This document shows, in pieces, positions 42,862 to 51,636 of a DNA stretch of 64,000 nucleotides (position 1 is its first letter; each line of letters opens with the position of its first letter). The position numbers were made by a program, and so were the translations under genes. The notes beneath the pieces are model-generated. The model was not told where the DNA came from and ran no database searches. It saw only the letters and a program-made list of their open reading frames with translations. The DNA comes from Phoenicimicrobium sp964438695. Its GTDB lineage: Bacteria > Atribacterota > Phoenicimicrobiia > Phoenicimicrobiales > Phoenicimicrobiaceae. The DNA lies in assembly GCA_964438695.1 (NCBI GenBank), contig CAYTKP010000001.1:1-64000 (forward strand). Reading direction: 5' to 3'.

Positions 42862-44691
42862 TCATTCAACAGTAACACTTTTAGCTAAATTTCTTGGTTT
42901 ATCAATATCACAACCTAATCGGTCAGCAATATGATATGCAAACAATTGCAAAGGAATAATCGTTAATATAGGATATAATATATCTATAGTTTTAGGAATA
43001 TAGAATACTCGATCTACTATATTTTTAATTTCCTGGTCACCTTCAGTGGCAATAGCTAATACCAAAGCATCTCGGGCTTTAACCTCTTTTATATTGTTAA
43101 CTACCTTAGTGTAAACCATATCACGGGGTACTATTACTACAACTGGAAAATCTTTATCCAAGAGAGCTATGGGACCATGCTTCATTTCCCCTGCGGGATA
43201 ACCTTCAGCATGGATATAAGAAATCTCCTTGAGTTTCAAAGCTCCTTCTAAAGCAATAGGATAATTAATTCCTCGCCCTAAGTAAAGAAAATTATGAAAT
43301 TTATAAAATTCTTCACTTAATTTGGTAATCTCTGGATCTTTAAATAAAATAACCTCAACCAATTGAGGAATCTTTATTAATTCAGAAAATATTTTCTTAA
43401 TCTCTAACGAATTAAGCGTTCCCCTGACTTTAGCAAAATAAAGAGACAACACATAAAGACACATTAATTGCCCAATAAAAGCTTTCGTAGTAGCCACACC
43501 TATTTCTGGACCTGCATTAATATACATTACACTATCTGCTTCCCTACTGATAGTGCTTCCTCTTGCATTAGTAAGAGCTAAAACGTGGGAACCAAGTTCC
43601 TTACAAGCCCTTAAAGCAGCAATAGTATCAGCGGTCTCTCCTGATTGAGATATCACCACGGTTAAATCTTTATCGCTCAATAATACTTTTCTATACCTAA
43701 ATTCAGAACCATAATCTACTTCTACTGGGATAGCGGTTAACTCCTCAAAGACATATTTACCTACTAAAGCTGTATAATAAGAAGACCCACAAGCTAAAAT
43801 AAATATCCTTTTTATTTCTTTTATTTTATCTAAAGTAAGAAATAGATTCTTAAGCTCTGGTTCATTTGTAGATAGATTAATTCTACCCTCTAAATTATTG
43901 CGAACAACCATAGTTTCTTGAAAAATTTCTTTCAACATAAAATGTTTATAGCCACTCTTTTCTGTCATCTCTTCATCCCACTCAATATTTACTATTTCCT
44001 TTTGCCTAATTTTGCCTTTGAAATCAATAATCTCTACTTTATCTTTAGTTATAGTAGCAATCTCCTTTTCCTCTAAAAAAATGACTCTATTGGTATACCC
44101 GAGCAAAGCAGGAATATCAGAAGCCAAAAACATCTCTCCTTCACCTACCCCAATAATTAGGGGACTGGAATAACGTGAAGCTATGATTTTTCCGGGCTCG
44201 CGAGACGATATTACTCCAATAGCATAAGATCCTTCTATCTCTTCCAAGGATTCCTTAACTGCGGAAGTTAAATCACTCTTATAATTGCTTTCTATTAAAT
44301 GCGGGAGAACCTCGGTATCTGTTTCAGATGTAAATTTATGCCCTTCTGAAATTAATCTCTCTCTTAAAGATGCGTAATTTTCTATAATACCATTATGTAC
44401 TACTGCAATCTCTGAGTTACAGCCATTATGTGGATGTGCATTTCTATTGTTGGGCTTCCCGTGGGTAGCCCACCTGGTATGCCCTAATCCTATATTACCC
44501 CTAGGAACCCCCTTGTCTAACAATTTTTCTAATTTGGCTATCTTTCCTTTACATTTTTTAATACTTATTTTATTATCTTTCAATACTGTAATACCAGCAG
44601 AATCATATCCTCTATATTCTAACTTTTTTAAACCATTTAGTAAGATCGGCACAGCTTCTTTTGGGCCAATATATCCAATTATTCCACACAT
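42862..44691 (-). CDS. glmS: Glucosamine-fructose-6-phosphate aminotransferase (isomerising)
   Basis: GlmS makes glucosamine-6-phosphate from fructose-6-phosphate and glutamine, the entry to UDP-GlcNAc. The 609-residue protein starts MCGIIGYIG, so Cys becomes the N-terminal nucleophile after Met removal. Glutaminase motifs HTRWATHG and NGIIENY are present. Two SIS domains follow (ACGSSYYTALVG, SQSGETADT, then LGRGINYPIALEGALKLKE), and the C terminus ends DKPRNLAKSVTVE as expected. Expression is controlled by the ribozyme in its 420-nt leader. glmM lies upstream. Confidence 0.97.
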   Translation of the reverse strand: MCGIIGYIGPKEAVPILLNGLKKLEYRGYDSAGITVLKDNKISIKKCKGKIAKLEKLLDKGVPRGNIGLGHTRWATHGKPNNRNAHPHNGCNSEIAVVHNGIIENYASLRERLISEGHKFTSETDTEVLPHLIESNYKSDLTSAVKESLEEIEGSYAIGVISSREPGKIIASRYSSPLIIGVGEGEMFLASDIPALLGYTNRVIFLEEKEIATITKDKVEIIDFKGKIRQKEIVNIEWDEEMTEKSGYKHFMLKEIFQETMVVRNNLEGRINLSTNEPELKNLFLTLDKIKEIKRIFILACGSSYYTALVGKYVFEELTAIPVEVDYGSEFRYRKVLLSDKDLTVVISQSGETADTIAALRACKELGSHVLALTNARGSTISREADSVMYINAGPEIGVATTKAFIGQLMCLYVLSLYFAKVRGTLNSLEIKKIFSELIKIPQLVEVILFKDPEITKLSEEFYKFHNFLYLGRGINYPIALEGALKLKEISYIHAEGYPAGEMKHGPIALLDKDFPVVVIVPRDMVYTKVVNNIKEVKARDALVLAIATEGDQEIKNIVDRVFYIPKTIDILYPILTIIPLQLFAYHIADRLGCDIDKPRNLAKSVTVE

Positions 44692-44744
44692 TTTTTAATC
44701 CTTTCTTTTTCGTAAAAAATCAAAGGCATTTCAAAAAAGCAAAT

Positions 44745-44780
44745 ACCCTATTACCAATCCATCGAGAAAGATAATAGGGT
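44745..44780 (-). other. Hairpin in the glmS leader between ribozyme and start codon
   Basis: ACCCTATTA and TAATAGGGT pair perfectly around an 18-nt loop. On the minus strand the T run comes only after about 8 nt (GCTTTTTTG), so terminator activity is uncertain. It could protect or expose the transcript after ribozyme cleavage. Confidence 0.35.
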
Positions 44781-44924
44781 TTTTCATTGTCTTTACTTTT
44801 GTAAATATACCTTGGATATCTACGAACTATTTAAGTAATTTTATTATAGGCATAGCTAAAACTTAAAGTCTAAAGCGAAAAACTAAAAACTTTTTCTCTC
44901 GTATTGCACATTGCTTGTTACAAT

Positions 44925-45111
44925 AATACTTAAGAATGGATTTGCTCTGCCATAAAAACCACTTTGTCCTTGCAATTACTCGCAAGTTTTGTAGGCTTTC
45001 TAAGGATTTGGCTAATCCAGGAGCATCCGCCGAATTTTCGATAAACTCCTCCCTCGTCAACTTACTTTATTTGAAACACTCGCTGTACTAAAATTTAGTA
45101 AGTTCTGGCGC
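44925..45111 (-). ncRNA. glmS ribozyme (glucosamine-6-phosphate-responsive)
   Basis: The minus-strand leader of glmS contains the complete ribozyme core. Starting at the cleavage site between A (45112) and G1 (45111) it reads GCGCCAGAACUUACU, with the P1 partner AGUAAGUUGACGAGG, the conserved GAGUUUAUCGAAAAUUCGGC and GGAUGCUCC, then CCUUAGAAAGCC, and AAGGACAAAGUGG near the 3' side. All invariant blocks known to me are present. Glucosamine-6-phosphate acts as cofactor for self-cleavage, which destabilises the glmS mRNA and gives feedback. This RNA is most common in Bacillota, which bears on the organism's affinity. Confidence 0.95.
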
Positions 45112-45419
45112 TTTTATTCATTTTTCAAAATTTATATTCCTTTTATCACCTCCCTTTATTAGTCGCTAGCACATTATTTTCAGTTACCTGGTTTGCTAAT
45201 CTTTCAGTATACCAATCCACCAATTGTTTAATCAGCTAATCTGTTAATCAAGAAAATATAAAAGGCTTGTTATATTTTCTCCAAGAGTGCAGATTTAAAT
45301 CGCTACTTTCTAGCCCCTCTAAGTTATTAACTATTATTCTAGATTATGACTACTGTTATCTTAACTAATTAGCCAGGTAACTAACTAGCTAACAAATAAA
45401 TACGAGAAAGGAAATATGA
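45112..45419. other. Spacer between glmM and the glmS ribozyme
   Basis: No gene. About 45165-45245 holds GGTTTGCTAATC and CCAATCCACCAATTG-type arrays, and 45360-45400 repeats CCAGGTAACTAACTAGCTAAC next to the glmM stop codon. An orphan GGGAGGTGA (minus strand, 45145-45153) is not followed by a reading frame. AAATATAAAAGGCTTGTTATATTT near 45255 forms a short imperfect hairpin, a possible terminator of glmM. The glmS promoter must lie here, but I cannot place it. Confidence 0.4.
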
Positions 45420-46769
45420 CTATATATTTTCTTGCTCAATCACAGCTTTCAATTCTTGAGATATTCTTTCTAATTTCTCCTTTTGTTGTCCTTCTAATAA
45501 TATTCTAATTAAAGGTTCGGTTCCAGAAGGGCGAATAAAAATTCTTCCCTCTCCAGCAAGTTCTTTTTCAATTTCTTTAATTGTTCGTTTAATGTCATCA
45601 CATTCATAAAATAATTTTTTATCTTTTACTCTAAAGTTAAGGATAATCTGGGGATATTTTTTCATCATAGAAGCTAAATCAGATAAAGATTTTTCTTCCT
45701 CCCAAATTACTCTTAGAAGTTGCAAGGAAGTCAACAACCCATCTCCGGTAGTACCGTATTTTAAAAATATAATATGGCCTGATTGTTCCCCGCCTAATAC
45801 TGCATTTTCTTTTTGCATAGCCTCCAATACATATCGGTCACCCACATTGGTTCTGACAACTTCTCCCCCCGCCTTCTCTATAACTCTATCAAAACCCAAA
45901 TTACTCATCACTGTTGTTACCACTTTCTTATTAAATAATTGTTTCTTTTCAATGAGATTTAAAGCACAAATTGCCATAATCTGATCTCCATCCACAATAT
46001 TCCCCTTTTGATCAACAGCAATAACTCTATCCGCATCTCCATCAAAAGCTAATCCTAAATCTGCTTGTTGCTTCAGGACTTCTTTTTGTAGTGATTCTGG
46101 ATGAGTAGAACCACAATTATGATTTATATTTATTCCATTAGGCTTATTGTTAATAGTAACTGTTTTGATTCCTAATTCATCAAATAATTGGGGAGCAATA
46201 TCAAATGAAGCTCCATTGGCACAATCTAATATAACTTTAATTCCTTTTAAATTAAAATTATGGGGCATAGTAGTCTTAAGATATTCAATATATTTTCTTG
46301 CCGCCATAGAAGATAAATATTTTATTTTGCCAATATCTTTCCCTGTTGGCCACTCATCTTTAGTACGATTTTCAAAATATATTCTCTCTATTTCTTCTTC
46401 TTCAAGATCAGAAAACTTATATCCCGAACCTTGGAAGTATTTAATTCCATTATTATCAAATGGATTATGTGAAGCAGAGATAACTATCCCACAATTAGCT
46501 TGGTAAGCTCTGGTAAGATAGGCAACAGTAGGTGTAGGTACGAGGCCCACTTTTAACACGTCTACTCCCATTGAACATATACCTGCTATTAAAGCAGCTT
46601 CTATCATATCACCCGAAATCCGAGTATCTTTACCAACTAATATTTTAGGGGCAGCTTTATCTTTAAATAAATACGCACCTGCCCTACCTATTTGGAATGC
46701 TGTGTTGGCAGTCATTGGTTCTCTATTAGCCACGCCTCTTATGCCATCGGTTCCAAATAATTTTTTCAT
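45420..46769 (-). CDS. glmM: Phosphoglucosamine mutase
   Basis: GlmM converts glucosamine-6-phosphate to glucosamine-1-phosphate. I start at the ATG at 46769 (MKKLFGTDGIRGVAN, 449 residues). The phosphoserine loop VISASHNPFDNNGIKYFQ (Ser near 100), the metal loop DGDADRVIAVD near 240, the sugar loop GGEQSGHIIF near 323 and the phosphate-binding RPSGTEPLIRI near 420 are all present. It follows cdaA and cdaR, the classic cdaA-cdaR-glmM order, and glmS lies downstream. Confidence 0.97.
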   Translation of the reverse strand: MKKLFGTDGIRGVANREPMTANTAFQIGRAGAYLFKDKAAPKILVGKDTRISGDMIEAALIAGICSMGVDVLKVGLVPTPTVAYLTRAYQANCGIVISASHNPFDNNGIKYFQGSGYKFSDLEEEEIERIYFENRTKDEWPTGKDIGKIKYLSSMAARKYIEYLKTTMPHNFNLKGIKVILDCANGASFDIAPQLFDELGIKTVTINNKPNGININHNCGSTHPESLQKEVLKQQADLGLAFDGDADRVIAVDQKGNIVDGDQIMAICALNLIEKKQLFNKKVVTTVMSNLGFDRVIEKAGGEVVRTNVGDRYVLEAMQKENAVLGGEQSGHIIFLKYGTTGDGLLTSLQLLRVIWEEEKSLSDLASMMKKYPQIILNFRVKDKKLFYECDDIKRTIKEIEKELAGEGRIFIRPSGTEPLIRILLEGQQKEKLERISQELKAVIEQENI

Positions 46770-47072
46770 AAAATACCCCGCCGATATCAATTAAGCAATT
46801 AACCAATTTACCCAATTCGCTAGTAGACTAATTAATTTAGCCGTTATTATGGTATCTAAGCTTTTGTTTAACGATCTATTTTTACAGTTTATTGTGTTTT
46901 ATTTTATTCCCGCAAATTTGGTGTAGGGGTTGAATTTATCCGTCTCGGGAATTTTGGTATTTTTTTGCTTTTCCTCTCTTTTTTTCGAACTGGAAACCTC
47001 TAATTTGCAAACTGCAGCTTATATTTTTAATTGGTCAATTGGTAAATCAGATAATTGGTAAATTTATAAATC
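46770..47072. other. Spacer between cdaR and glmM
   Basis: No gene in about 300 bases. Both ends carry CCAATTNACCCAATT-type arrays (46792-46822 and 47030-47070). The middle (46902-46955) has TTCCCGCAAATTTGGTGTAG ... TCGGGAATTTT, an inverted-repeat insert of unknown kind. In other bacteria cdaR and glmM are nearly contiguous. Confidence 0.4.
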
Positions 47073-48284
47073 CTATTTATTGATCATTACTTTTACTTCT
47101 GCTGGTTCAATTTTAACTAAAGTTATCCCCTCAGGAAGATGCACCTGAACCTTTGCTTTTTGTTCTTTTTGAAAACTGTCAGTTAATTCTACAAAAGCTT
47201 CTACATCTTCCTCTTTAATTTTATCGAGTAGAACATTCTGTCCTTCTATAATAATATCTACCACTTTTGGTTCTATCTTACAAGAGATAAAAGGTGATAA
47301 ATCTTTCGGAATTACTGGGATACTTTTTAAAATCTTCTGGGTTATGCTTTCCCTTACTTGAATAGTTACTTTTATTAATGGGTTTTCTCCCTCAACAATA
47401 TTTAATCCTTCTTCCAATACGGGTGGTACTTTTACAGTTAGTGTTTTGGTAATTCCATTTACATCAATAGGAATAGTTTCTAACGACTCTATACTATTTA
47501 TTTTAGAATAATTACCAAATATTTTTATTTTGTCTGGATTAGCTAATATTTGGGATATATAATATCCTGGAGCTGGTTTTCCATTTATTCTTGGCTTTAC
47601 TTGTAATATTTTTTCAGGATATCCCAGAGTTAAAGAAATGGATACTTCTACAAAATCTGGCTCAATCTTTACTTCTTTAATTTCATTTCCATTTGCATCT
47701 AAGGCTTTTAACTTTATTTTCTTATTCAAATCATCCTTAATTCCAGAAATATCAATAGGGCATATGATTCGTTTAATTTTTTCTAACATACTTTGGGCAG
47801 CAGTTATTTCAACTTGAGGAGGATTCAATTTTGGTTCATTCGATAAAGAATATCCTTTTTCGGGTATACCTATTAAACTATATTCAACTTCTACCGTTTT
47901 CGTTAAAATTCTTTCTACTTCTACATTAATCTCAGGGGGAATAACTCTGATAATTTTTATATTCTTGGGAGGGACAACCTTTATTTTCAATTTATAAGTA
48001 CCTGGTTGGTCAATTTCTGAAAAATCTATAACTCCAAAAATCTGATCAGAAGAGATATTAGTAATTATATTCTTAGGTCCTTTTATCCCCACGCTTATAT
48101 TTGTAGGAAATTCTTTAATAGCTAAATCTTCTTGAAGATTTTTGGTAGTAATAGATGCATTGATAAAAGTTTCTATTATCGGATTTTCTCCACTAGCTGC
48201 GTACAACCACAAAATAATAGCTAAAAATATAGAAATTATTTTAATATCGATATTTTCTAACAGCCAACTTTTTAACTCTTTCAT
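47073..48284 (-). CDS. cdaR: YbbR-domain protein CdaR, regulator of diadenylate cyclase
   Basis: The 403-residue protein has one N-terminal membrane segment (IKIISIFLAIILWLYAAS, about 14-31) and then repeated extracytoplasmic YbbR domains of about 80 residues each (recurrent VEVxxSLxGIPxxGY, LKVKPxINGKPAPGY, IPVIPKDLSPF patterns). CdaR binds and modulates CdaA in Bacillota. It begins 20 nt after the cdaA frame. Its large hydrophilic part should lie outside the cell. Confidence 0.9.
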   Translation of the reverse strand: MKELKSWLLENIDIKIISIFLAIILWLYAASGENPIIETFINASITTKNLQEDLAIKEFPTNISVGIKGPKNIITNISSDQIFGVIDFSEIDQPGTYKLKIKVVPPKNIKIIRVIPPEINVEVERILTKTVEVEYSLIGIPEKGYSLSNEPKLNPPQVEITAAQSMLEKIKRIICPIDISGIKDDLNKKIKLKALDANGNEIKEVKIEPDFVEVSISLTLGYPEKILQVKPRINGKPAPGYYISQILANPDKIKIFGNYSKINSIESLETIPIDVNGITKTLTVKVPPVLEEGLNIVEGENPLIKVTIQVRESITQKILKSIPVIPKDLSPFISCKIEPKVVDIIIEGQNVLLDKIKEEDVEAFVELTDSFQKEQKAKVQVHLPEGITLVKIEPAEVKVMINK

Positions 48285-48303
48285 TTATTATTTTCCTCTG
48301 TTG

Positions 48304-49089
48304 CTAAAAATTATATTCAGAAATTATTTTGGGCTTATATAAATGAATCAATAATTTTTTAAGTCCTTGAGGCTCTAGTGGACGAGTAATCTTTGCGTCT
48401 AAGGCAACTGAAATATTTCCTGTTTCTTCTGAAACGATAATCACTAATGCATCTGTCTGTTCACTTAAACCTAAAGCCGCCCTATGCCGGGTGCCAAAAG
48501 ATTTATCAATATCTTTTCTCTCACTCAAAGGTAAAATACAATTTGCAGCAATTATTTTATTCCCTCTAATAATTACTGCTCCATCATGTAATGGTGAATC
48601 AGGCATAAAGATAGAATAGAGTAACTCAGGAGAAAACTCGCTGTTTAAAACGATACCAGTTTCTAAAATATCTTTTAAGCCAACTTCTCTCTCTAAAACC
48701 ACTAAAGCTCCTTTATGTTTAGCAGAAAGCATAGGTATAACCATAACTAAACCATTTATTAATTGTTCAATATCTTTATTATCTTCTTTATGTAGAAAGG
48801 AAGTGTTTATGAAAAATCCTTTCTTCCCCATCTTTAACAATCCTCTTCTTATTTCTGGTTGGAATATTATTGGTATAGCTACAGCTAACATAGCCATAGC
48901 CCCTTTTAAAAGCCATCCAATAGTCCGAAGGCCAAGTTGTTCAGCAATAAAAGAAGAAATAAAAAGGATAACTAAACCTTTAATTAATTGTACAGCTGGA
49001 GTATCTTTAATCAATAATATTATATGATATAACAAAAATGCGATAACTAATATATCTATAATATCTAAAAAATGAAATGAGATAGACAC
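48304..49089 (-). CDS. cdaA: Diadenylate cyclase CdaA (c-di-AMP synthase)
   Basis: CdaA makes c-di-AMP from two ATP, a messenger that controls potassium and osmolyte balance and cell-wall homeostasis. The 261-residue protein has three N-terminal membrane helices (about 8-75) and a DAC domain with the catalytic DGA (SPLHDGAVIIRG, about 165-176) and RHR (FGTRHRAALGLSEQTDA, about 200-216) motifs. It is the first gene of cdaA-cdaR-glmM. A full family A repeat lies directly upstream, in its leader or promoter region. Confidence 0.96.
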   Translation of the reverse strand: MSISFHFLDIIDILVIAFLLYHIILLIKDTPAVQLIKGLVILFISSFIAEQLGLRTIGWLLKGAMAMLAVAIPIIFQPEIRRGLLKMGKKGFFINTSFLHKEDNKDIEQLINGLVMVIPMLSAKHKGALVVLEREVGLKDILETGIVLNSEFSPELLYSIFMPDSPLHDGAVIIRGNKIIAANCILPLSERKDIDKSFGTRHRAALGLSEQTDALVIIVSEETGNISVALDAKITRPLEPQGLKKLLIHLYKPKIISEYNF

Positions 49090-49120
49090 CCAATTATCCT
49101 TCTTTCATCAATAATTATAA

Positions 49121-49303
49121 GATTGTCAGGGGAATAAACTTCTCCCCGAAACCCCTCCTTTATCATTTACTATTCCTTTTCGTTTTATATAAAATTTTTC
49201 AACCTGGTTAGAGTACGTTACTTGCATTTTAAACTTATGCCCGGGAAAACGAGCATAATAATTCATTTTTGAGCATCGGTATTTCAGAGAAATTCCGATG
49301 CTC
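49121..49303 (+). repeat. Family A dispersed element (full copy) upstream of cdaA
   Basis: The head TCAGGGGAATAAACTTCTCC and CCTCCTTTATCATTTACTAT, the middle ACTTATGCCCGGGAAAAC, and the terminal hairpin at 49271-49303 (GAGCATCGG ... CCGATGCTC, with flanking T5 and A5 that extend the stem) align with the copy at 58594-58780 and with partial copies elsewhere. No reading frame is present. It may act as an RNA hairpin if transcribed. Confidence 0.7.
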
Positions 49304-49406
49304 AAAAATCATCTTTCCATTTCTTGCTATTTTCAAATTTTAAAAGTTTATATATTCTTCTCTATTAACAATTATAAAATTATTTTCCCTTATAATCAAT
49401 TACATT

Positions 49407-50266
49407 TTATAACAAGAGAGCTAACATTGCCTTTTGTACATGCAATCTATTTTCCGCTTGATCAATTACCACAGAATTTACTCCATCCATAACCTCATCG
49501 GTTATCTCTTCCCCGCGGTGAGCAGGAAGACAATGTAGAACTATTACATCATCTTTTGCTTTACTTACCAAATTACGATTTATTTGATAAGACTTAAAGC
49601 ATTCTCCCTAACTTCTTTTTCTTCCTCAAATCCCATACTAGTCCAAACACCAGTATATATAATATCAGCTCCCTCAGCAGCCTTTCCTAGCTCATGAATG
49701 ATTTTTATCCAACTACCTATTTTCTTTGCATCAACTTGGGCTTTTTCTATAATCTCAGATCGAGGTTCATAACCTGAATGTATGCTAATTTAAGGCCTAA
49801 CAATTTCCTTTTTTTCCTTAATAGTCAATAAATCACCTAATGCTTGACAAGGGTGAAATAGATCGGATAAACCGTTGATTACTGGAACTGTAGCAAATTT
49901 TGTTAAATCTAATATTAGCTTATGACTAAAAGTTCGAGCCATAATCCCATCTACATAACGATACAAGAGTTGGGCAATATCTCTTGTAGTTTCTCTCTGA
50001 CCTAATTTTATATCATCAGGTCCTAAATATATGGCTTCTCCTCCTAACTGAATCATTTCTGTTTCAAAAGAAACCCTAGTTCTTAAAGAAGATTTTTGAA
50101 ATATCATTCCCAAAATCTTCCCCTTTAAAACAGGTTGGTTTTCCTTGGAGTAATGCCTTAACTTAATAATTTCCGCAGTTTCTAATATTTGAACAACTTC
50201 TTCTCTGCTCAGGTCATCAATAGATACTAAATTTCTTCCTTTTATATCAATTGCTATATTTACAAT
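49407..50266 (-). pseudogene. argF: Ornithine carbamoyltransferase, degraded
   Basis: The gene would start at an ATT (50266) after AAGGAGG, inside the 3' end of orr, and reads NIAIDIKGRNLVSIDDLSRE onward. The carbamoyl-phosphate motif SSLRTR, HPCQALGDLLT, the WTSMG loop and HCLPAHRGEE are all recognisable, ending in DQAENRLHVQKAML. At 49790-49795 a stop codon sits where the block containing the conserved GDGNN ornithine/phosphate region should be; roughly 30 codons are deleted between KEKKEIVRP and HSGYEPRSEI. A further frameshift occurs near 49590 (before YQINRNLVSKAKDD). No functional protein can result, so arginine would have to be taken up or made by another copy. Confidence 0.85.
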
Positions 50267-51344
50267 TCTCCTCCTTGTAAAAATATCTATTTACATATTT
50301 TGAAGTAGATGCGGAAAGCAAAGCAGGGTAGTTTAGTTTAAAGTCTAACTTATCACCCACATTTATCTCTTCTGCAAGATCTGTTATATCAATTATTAAA
50401 TGATCACTGCTTGCTCCTACTATTTTTATGCCCTTTTTAATGGGAATAATATTATTAATATGGACATCTTGCTTCCCTAAAGCTAAAATCGCTCTTTTTC
50501 TTAGACCCAAATCTTGAAAAACAGGGATTTCTCCAAAAGCATCACGGCCAATCTCCCCTTGAGGTAAAGAAGGTTTTACCTTGAGTTCTATAACTTCCGC
50601 AGTTAGTATAAATGTATCCTGATAGGTTCCATCTAGATTACGAGATCTGGCATCATCCTGACCAAGAAGAATCCCTACTCCTACCCTCAACTGATTTATT
50701 CTTTCTGGTATTATACCATCTTCTACCAATTTTAAAACACTGGTATTCCCCCCAGATATTACTTCTAAATTAATACCAAAACTATGTTCTATCTCTTCTG
50801 CTAATTTAACTAGTTTGGTTAGACTTTCTAGAGAAGGCATTACTCCACTTATACAGCAAAAGTTAGTTCCTATACCAATTAATTTTACCCCTGGTAACTT
50901 AACAATTTTCTCTACTATTATTAATACATCATCAGGCCTCACCCCTTCTCTTAAATCACCTAAATCTACCATTAGAATTATTCTATGAATAGTATCATTT
51001 TTTAAAGCCTCTTGTGATAATGACTCAATAACGGATATTTCAGAATTCAGACTTATATCAGCCCATTTTATTACTTTATCAACCTCACTAAGCATTGGGA
51101 TTCTAATCAACATCATTTCTGCCTTAATTCCCATTTTTTTCAACATCTGAATATTTTTAATTCGAGAATCGCCCAAAGTTTTTATCCCTCCATCAACCAT
51201 AGCTTGGGCTACTTCAGGAATAGCGCTACAACCTTTAGTAATTCCCACTAGTTCGATTTTGTATTGCAAACATAAATTTCTGATATATTCTGAATTTTTT
51301 TTAATTTTGCGCAAATTAATATTTAATCGTGGATTTTTTAGCAT
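50247..51344 (-). CDS. orr: Ornithine racemase (PLP-dependent, alanine-racemase fold)
   Basis: The 365-residue protein belongs to the alanine-racemase N-terminal-fold enzymes and resembles the clostridial ornithine racemase over its whole length. Shared blocks are PRLNINLRKIKKNSEYI, LVGITKGCSAIPEVAQAMVDGG with PLP lysine K37, ADISLNSE, MVDLGDLREG, ISGGNTSVL and LGKQDVHI. Orr interconverts L- and D-ornithine, the first step of the oxidative/aminomutase ornithine fermentation branch. Its stop overlaps the start of the argF remnant, so the two once formed an ornithine operon. Other amino-acid racemases of this fold are possible. Confidence 0.8.
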   Translation of the reverse strand: MLKNPRLNINLRKIKKNSEYIRNLCLQYKIELVGITKGCSAIPEVAQAMVDGGIKTLGDSRIKNIQMLKKMGIKAEMMLIRIPMLSEVDKVIKWADISLNSEISVIESLSQEALKNDTIHRIILMVDLGDLREGVRPDDVLIIVEKIVKLPGVKLIGIGTNFCCISGVMPSLESLTKLVKLAEEIEHSFGINLEVISGGNTSVLKLVEDGIIPERINQLRVGVGILLGQDDARSRNLDGTYQDTFILTAEVIELKVKPSLPQGEIGRDAFGEIPVFQDLGLRKRAILALGKQDVHINNIIPIKKGIKIVGASSDHLIIDITDLAEEINVGDKLDFKLNYPALLSASTSKYVNRYFYKEENCKYSN

Positions 51345-51383
51345 TATTTCCTCATCTCATTATAAGCGCCACTACAAAAAATT

Positions 51384-51541
51384 ATCAAGGGGTATTAACT
51401 TTCTCTCCTAAACTCCTTTATCCATCGCTATTTATTTTCGTTTTGGCGATATCTTACCTGATTTTGGCAAACTTATTAAAATCAATTACTTATTTTAAAT
51501 AAGAATTTATTAGGATCATCGAATTTTTAAAGAAATCCCCA
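51384..51541 (+). repeat. Family A dispersed element (diverged) upstream of orr
   Basis: ATCAAGGGGTATTAACTTTC, CTCCTAAACTCCTTTATCC and TATTTATTTTCGTTTTGGCG align with the family A head. The tail (GATCATCGAATTTTTAAAGA AATCCCC, 51514-51540) is a decayed version of the terminal hairpin. Confidence 0.55.
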
Positions 51542-51574
51542 TTATCCTTAATTTAATCATATTACAAATAAAAA

Positions 51575-51618
51575 ATTAAAAAAAAAGAGAGAAAGGCTCG
51601 CTTATAAACCTTTCTCTC
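51575..51618 (-). terminator. Intrinsic terminator of rplM-rpsI
   Basis: On the minus strand GAGAGAAAGG pairs with CCTTTCTCTC around a 12-nt loop (51587-51618), followed by a run of more than eight T. It begins 18 nt after the rpsI stop. Confidence 0.92.
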
Positions 51619-51636
51619 CCTAAATCAGCAAAATAA

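Noticed and set aside
44745..44780. Plus-strand intrinsic terminator (stem followed by TTTTT)
   Set aside because: No plus-strand gene lies upstream, so a terminator function in that direction has nothing to act on; kept only as a leader hairpin.
44863..45060. 65-codon minus-strand reading frame (MTREEFIENSADAPG...)
   Set aside because: It lies wholly inside the glmS ribozyme and its leader; the bases are explained by conserved RNA structure.
50101..50266. Starting argF at the internal ATG at 50113
   Set aside because: The conserved N-terminal sequence continues in frame upstream to 50266, so the internal Met is not the original start; the gene is broken in any case.
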